Shown here: piece by piece, positions 43,837-46,984 of the stretch
Numbering within the stretch: the first letter of the stretch is position 1
How the letters are laid out: each line of letters begins with the position of its first letter
NCBI GenBank assembly: GCA_910588325.1
Contig: CAJUPP010000021.1
Coordinates: 1 to 46,984 of the forward strand
Direction of reading: 5' to 3'
Length of the DNA stretch: 46,984 nt
DNA from: an uncultured Hungatella sp.
Lineage (GTDB): Bacteria; Bacillota; Clostridia; Lachnospirales; Lachnospiraceae
Made by a program: the position numbers and the translations under genes
Notes under the pieces: model-generated
Database searches by the model: none
What the model was told of the DNA's origin: nothing
Seen by the model: only the letters and a program-made list of their open reading frames with translations

Positions 43837-44817
43837 TTATTCACTGAGGGTATCATCATATTTTTCAAAAAACTCCAGAAGTTTTCGCCTGTACAATTCC
43901 GGATTCACATAAGAACTGCACAGATGCCTTGCCTCTGGTATCAGAACAAGCTCCTTGGGCGCCTGGCACAGTGCGTAGTTATAGCGGGTATTCTTAGGTT
44001 CCACATAGGAATCCTTTCCCCCATGGAAAAACAGAACAGGCCTTCGGTTGGTTCTCATTGCCTCTGTGGTGTCTGAATCTTTCATGCGAAAGTCTCCCAG
44101 AAGCCCGCAGAACAAATCCACTCGAAGCAACAGCAATTCCACCCAGTTCAGATGGAACCAGTTGGCGGCAATGTCCCGCAGCTGTCCTTTCATGGAATGA
44201 AAGCCGCAGTCTGCAATCAGCCCTTTTACTTCCCTGGGCAGGTGATGCCCCGATGCCATGAGTATTGACGTGGCCCCCATGGATTGTCCGTAGAGATAAA
44301 TGGGAAGCTTTTCCTTATTTCTCCTGGCAATATAATAGGTCCATTGCTGTACATCCCACTGTTCCTTTGCCCCAAAGGTAATATATTTTCCTTCGCTTAA
44401 TCCGCAGCACCGTTGATCAATAAAGAGAAGATTACACCGGTTTTCGTGGAGAAACCTTGCAATATAGGCAAAATCCCCGAAGCCGCTGCCCTTGTATCCG
44501 TGGCATAATAACACATACCGTTCTGCCTTCGCCGCCGGCAAATAGAATCCATGCAGAAGCAGGCCGTCTGTGCTTCTGACATAACAGTCCTGCTTATTCT
44601 GTCTCCGGCACCATTCTTTGCCCTCTTCATATTCCCGTTCAAATTTATCTCTTGGGTGATTGATCCTGGTGTGGGATAGCTGAAACCATTTCTTTTTTGT
44701 CCCATATTTTCTGCTTCTGCAGTGAATCATCAAGTCAAAAAAGGACCAGCCTAAGGCCATAAAGATACCCAATGCCACTGTGACGGCGCTTACTATTTTA
44801 AGCGCTTTCTTTTTCAT
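43837..44817 (-). CDS. Membrane-anchored alpha/beta hydrolase
   Basis: 326-residue serine hydrolase with an N-terminal hydrophobic anchor (residues about 8-28) and an alpha/beta hydrolase domain. The nucleophile is Ser179 in YGQSMGA, preceded by the oxyanion-type LLCHGYKGSG; Asp in GGKDSYVEP and His in PEARHLCS complete the triad. It resembles the DUF1749/BAAT-like and esterase group found beside lipid genes, but the substrate is unknown. An AGGAGA site supports the start. It follows aspartate kinase by 47 bases in the same direction, so it may be cotranscribed, and ends in a terminator. Confidence 0.88.
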   Translation of the reverse strand: MKKKALKIVSAVTVALGIFMALGWSFFDLMIHCRSRKYGTKKKWFQLSHTRINHPRDKFEREYEEGKEWCRRQNKQDCYVRSTDGLLLHGFYLPAAKAERYVLLCHGYKGSGFGDFAYIARFLHENRCNLLFIDQRCCGLSEGKYITFGAKEQWDVQQWTYYIARRNKEKLPIYLYGQSMGATSILMASGHHLPREVKGLIADCGFHSMKGQLRDIAANWFHLNWVELLLLRVDLFCGLLGDFRMKDSDTTEAMRTNRRPVLFFHGGKDSYVEPKNTRYNYALCQAPKELVLIPEARHLCSSYVNPELYRRKLLEFFEKYDDTLSE

Positions 44818-44864
44818 ACAATGTTCTCCTGTTTCCGGTGCTTAGGAACTGCCCAATTCTGCCT

Positions 44865-46187
44865 CTACATCTCCGACATAATAAACATATCATAAATCGC
44901 CTTAATGGCATCCTCAAAATCCGCATTCTTCACACCAATAATCACATTCAGTTCACTGGAGCCCTGATCGATCATCTTCACATTGACTCTGGCATGTGCC
45001 AGCGCAGAGAAGATTCTTCCGGCAGTCCCTCTGGTAGCTTTCATTCCTCTGCCCACCACTGCAATCAATGCCAGATCCGACTCCATCTCCACAAAATCCG
45101 GCTCCACTGCACGATGAATTCCGGCAATCACCGACTGCTCATACTCCTCAAATTCCGGCTGATGAACAAATATAGTCATGGTATCAATACCTGAGGGCAT
45201 ATGCTCAAAGGAAATGCCATAGTCCTCAAACACCTGAAGCACTTTTCTCCCAAACCCTACTTCAGAATTCATCATAGCCTTCTCTACATTAATAGAACAA
45301 AATCCCTTCTTCCCTGCAATACCGGTAATCGTATATCGCGGCTTACGGCAGGTGCTCTCCACAATCAGAGTTCCCTTATCCTCCGGCCTGTTGGTATTGC
45401 GTATATTGATGGGGATTCCCTCTTTACGAACCGGGAAAATGGCATCCTCATGAAGCACGCTGGCCCCCATATAGGCCAGTTCCCTTAATTCCCGATAAGT
45501 AATCGTCTCGATTACCTCCGGATTCTCGACAATCCTTGGATCTGCCACCAACACACCTGACACATCCGTCCAGTTCTCATACATATCCGCATGAATGGCC
45601 CTGGCCACCACGGAACCGGTCACATCGGATCCGCCTCTGGAAAACGTCTTTACCACACCGCTGTGTGTTGAACCATAGAACCCGGGAATCACCGCCCTTT
45701 CCACATGCTCCAGACGCTCTCCCAACTCCTTATTGGTGCCTTCCGCATCAAAACCCCCATTGTCATCAAAGAATATCACTTCCGCAGCATCAATAAACTC
45801 ATATCCCAGATACTGGGCCATCAGGATGCCATTCAGATATTCCCCTCTGGATGCGGCATAATCTCTTCCTGCCTTGGCTATAAAATTCTCCTCAATCCTG
45901 TTAAATTCATGATCCAGATTTAAATTTAAATCAAGGCCCTCGATAATCTCCTCATACCGTCTTTTAATCTTCTCCAGAATCTTCTTATAAGCAGTTCCGG
46001 CAGCGGCAGCATCATAGCACTGATACAGAAGATCCGTCACCTTCTCATCTTTGTCATTTCTCTTGCCCGGCGCGGAAGGTACCACATACCTTCTGGCCTT
46101 ATCACTTCGGATAATATTGCCTACTTTTTTAAACTGTCTGGCGCTGGCTAAGGAGCTTCCGCCAAATTTCACAACCTTCTTCATCAT
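44865..46187 (-). CDS. lysC: Aspartate kinase
   Basis: 440-residue monofunctional aspartokinase, first enzyme of lysine, threonine and methionine synthesis. The N-terminal KFGGSS and the catalytic FSRGGSDVTG and YENWTDVSGV motifs are clear. Two C-terminal ACT domains (about residues 300-440), including FVHQPEFEEYEQSV and RGTAGRIFSALAHARVNVKMIDQGSSE, indicate allosteric control by end products. The ACT pattern and length fit the clostridial type. AAGGAG lies six bases before the first of two Met codons. No lysine riboswitch is seen upstream, since only 66 bases separate it from the HD-domain gene, which probably heads the operon. Confidence 0.95.
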   Translation of the reverse strand: MMKKVVKFGGSSLASARQFKKVGNIIRSDKARRYVVPSAPGKRNDKDEKVTDLLYQCYDAAAAGTAYKKILEKIKRRYEEIIEGLDLNLNLDHEFNRIEENFIAKAGRDYAASRGEYLNGILMAQYLGYEFIDAAEVIFFDDNGGFDAEGTNKELGERLEHVERAVIPGFYGSTHSGVVKTFSRGGSDVTGSVVARAIHADMYENWTDVSGVLVADPRIVENPEVIETITYRELRELAYMGASVLHEDAIFPVRKEGIPINIRNTNRPEDKGTLIVESTCRKPRYTITGIAGKKGFCSINVEKAMMNSEVGFGRKVLQVFEDYGISFEHMPSGIDTMTIFVHQPEFEEYEQSVIAGIHRAVEPDFVEMESDLALIAVVGRGMKATRGTAGRIFSALAHARVNVKMIDQGSSELNVIIGVKNADFEDAIKAIYDMFIMSEM

Positions 46188-46253
46188 CTCATTCTCCTTC
46201 GAATCATCAGATGGTAACCGTTCCGGTATCCTCCAACTGCCCTGTTCGTTTTG

Positions 46254-46847
46254 TCAATCTTCAGAGATCTCTTCCATTTCCTTTTGAATCCGGGCCTCAC
46301 AGGATCTCATTGCCAGGATTGTTTTTTCCATCAATTCCTCCAGAGTCCACTTAAGCTCTTCCGCTCCGGTAACAATCACGTCTCTGGAACATCCTGCTGC
46401 AAACCGTTTATCCTTAAATTTCTTCTTCAAGCTGGAAACTTCCATATCCATGACGCTTTTAGACGGACGCATCTTGGCTGCCGCCCAGATAAGCCCTGTC
46501 AGTTCATCTGCTGCAAACAGCACTTTCTCCATCTTATGTTCCGGCTCCACATCGCTGCACAGACCATAACCATGGCTGCAGACAGCATGAATCATATCCT
46601 CTCCCACACCTGCTTCCCCAAGAAGGCGGGGCGCCTCCTTGCAGTGCTGCTCCGGATATTGTTCAAAATCAATGTCGTGAAGAAGGCCAACCTGCCCCCA
46701 GAATTCCTCATCCTCCCCATATCCTAATTCCTTAGCATACCATCTCATGACTCCTTCTACAGTCAAGCCATGAAGAATATGAAAGGACTCCTTATTATAT
46801 TTTTTAAGCAGTTCCAACGCCTGCTGCCTGTCCAATACACTTGTCAT
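46254..46847 (-). CDS. HD-domain phosphohydrolase
   Basis: 197-residue protein of the HD superfamily of metal-dependent phosphohydrolases. The central motif LLHDID (His57, Asp58), with an upstream His26 (SFHILHGLTVEG) and downstream HAVCSHG, gives the expected metal ligands. Its substrate cannot be assigned. Start supported by AGGAGG nine bases upstream and a promoter at 46886-46913. It is the first gene in the likely HD-lysC-hydrolase unit. The C-terminal half is Lys/Glu-rich. Confidence 0.88.
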   Translation of the reverse strand: MTSVLDRQQALELLKKYNKESFHILHGLTVEGVMRWYAKELGYGEDEEFWGQVGLLHDIDFEQYPEQHCKEAPRLLGEAGVGEDMIHAVCSHGYGLCSDVEPEHKMEKVLFAADELTGLIWAAAKMRPSKSVMDMEVSSLKKKFKDKRFAAGCSRDVIVTGAEELKWTLEELMEKTILAMRSCEARIQKEMEEISED

Positions 46848-46885
46848 CCGCTTATTCCTCCTAAATAAAGCGTCGAGATTTTTCT

Positions 46886-46913
46886 ATTATAGCATTGTTT
46901 ATTCAAAACTCAA
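46886..46913 (-). promoter_or_regulatory. Sigma-A type promoter for the HD-lysC operon
   Basis: Minus-strand TTGAGT (46908-46913) and TATAAT (46886-46891) with a 16-base spacer, 39 bases before the start codon. Confidence 0.75.
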
Positions 46914-46944
46914 TCCCTTTTTTCAATCTTCTTCAATAAGTCTT

Positions 46945-46974
46945 TTGGCCAAGTCTTCAAAAATCTGTTATACT
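46945..46974 (+). promoter_or_regulatory. Possible divergent promoter at the right edge
   Basis: TTGGCC (46945-46950) and TATACT (46969-46974) with an 18-base spacer on the plus strand, close to the window end. It probably drives a gene beyond the right edge. The call rests only on the hexamers. Confidence 0.45.
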
Positions 46975-46984
46975 AATGGTGAAT

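Noticed and set aside
43665..43868. 67-codon minus-strand frame after the hydrolase
   Set aside because: Overlaps the end of the hydrolase and the terminator; no ribosome site.
46188..46253. Lysine riboswitch before aspartate kinase
   Set aside because: Only 66 bases separate it from the upstream HD gene, with no conserved riboswitch core visible.

Overview
The window looks like a chromosomal segment from a Gram-positive anaerobe of the Clostridia, most likely Lachnospiraceae. This rests on gene content and order (uvrC-hprK-murB-rapZ-whiA), strong AGGAGG-type ribosome binding sites, a PPi-type phosphofructokinase, an EFR1-type ferredoxin and a 108-bp intergenic repeat family. There is no phage, plasmid or rRNA/tRNA signature. 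The genus cannot be fixed from the sequence alone.

Layout. 1-7121 (minus): a lipoprotein glycosidase-like gene and a DUF1653 gene lead into the housekeeping block uvrC, hprK, murB, rapZ and whiA (cut by the left edge). Copies of an intergenic repeat interrupt this block twice. 7222-13105 (minus): a heterodimeric ABC exporter, a UMF1-type MFS transporter and an SPL-family radical SAM protein. 13265-15598 (plus): a YihY/BrkB membrane protein and a PPi-type phosphofructokinase closed by a strong terminator. 15811-28860 (minus): an MBL/beta-CASP ribonuclease-like protein with a long extension, an M32 carboxypeptidase, a Nudix hydrolase, a 1725-residue DUF5724/DUF4132 protein with a small partner, a MITE-like palindromic element, and two adjacent xylose-isomerase-like TIM-barrel genes.

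28861-29587 holds no clear gene but carries tandem copies of the 108-bp repeat. 29588-34200 (plus) is a decaying alpha-galactoside utilisation cluster. Its solute-binding protein and GH36 alpha-galactosidase are broken by deletions and frameshifts, its two permeases are intact, and fragments of an AraC regulator and of another gene follow. 34283-38159 (minus): AAA ATPase, ferritin, EFR1 ferredoxin and GNAT acetyltransferase. 38415-40373 (plus): rarA and a TetR regulator. 40374-43610 (minus): a compact cluster of a stand-alone condensation-type protein, an acyl carrier protein and an AMP-forming ligase, which looks like a small uncharacterised acyl-conjugating pathway. 43837-46847 (minus): HD-domain protein, aspartate kinase and a membrane-anchored alpha/beta hydrolase. 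A plus-strand promoter sits at the right edge.

The most unusual items are the modular 108-bp repeat (four loci, open in frame on both strands), the 137-bp MITE-like element that gives a neighbouring gene a false upstream start, the visible decay of the GH36 cluster (one deletion appears to have removed the catalytic nucleophile through a short direct repeat), the condensation/ACP/ligase cluster, and the paralogous TIM-barrel pair in which one member has lost metal ligands and gained a Rossmann-like tail.
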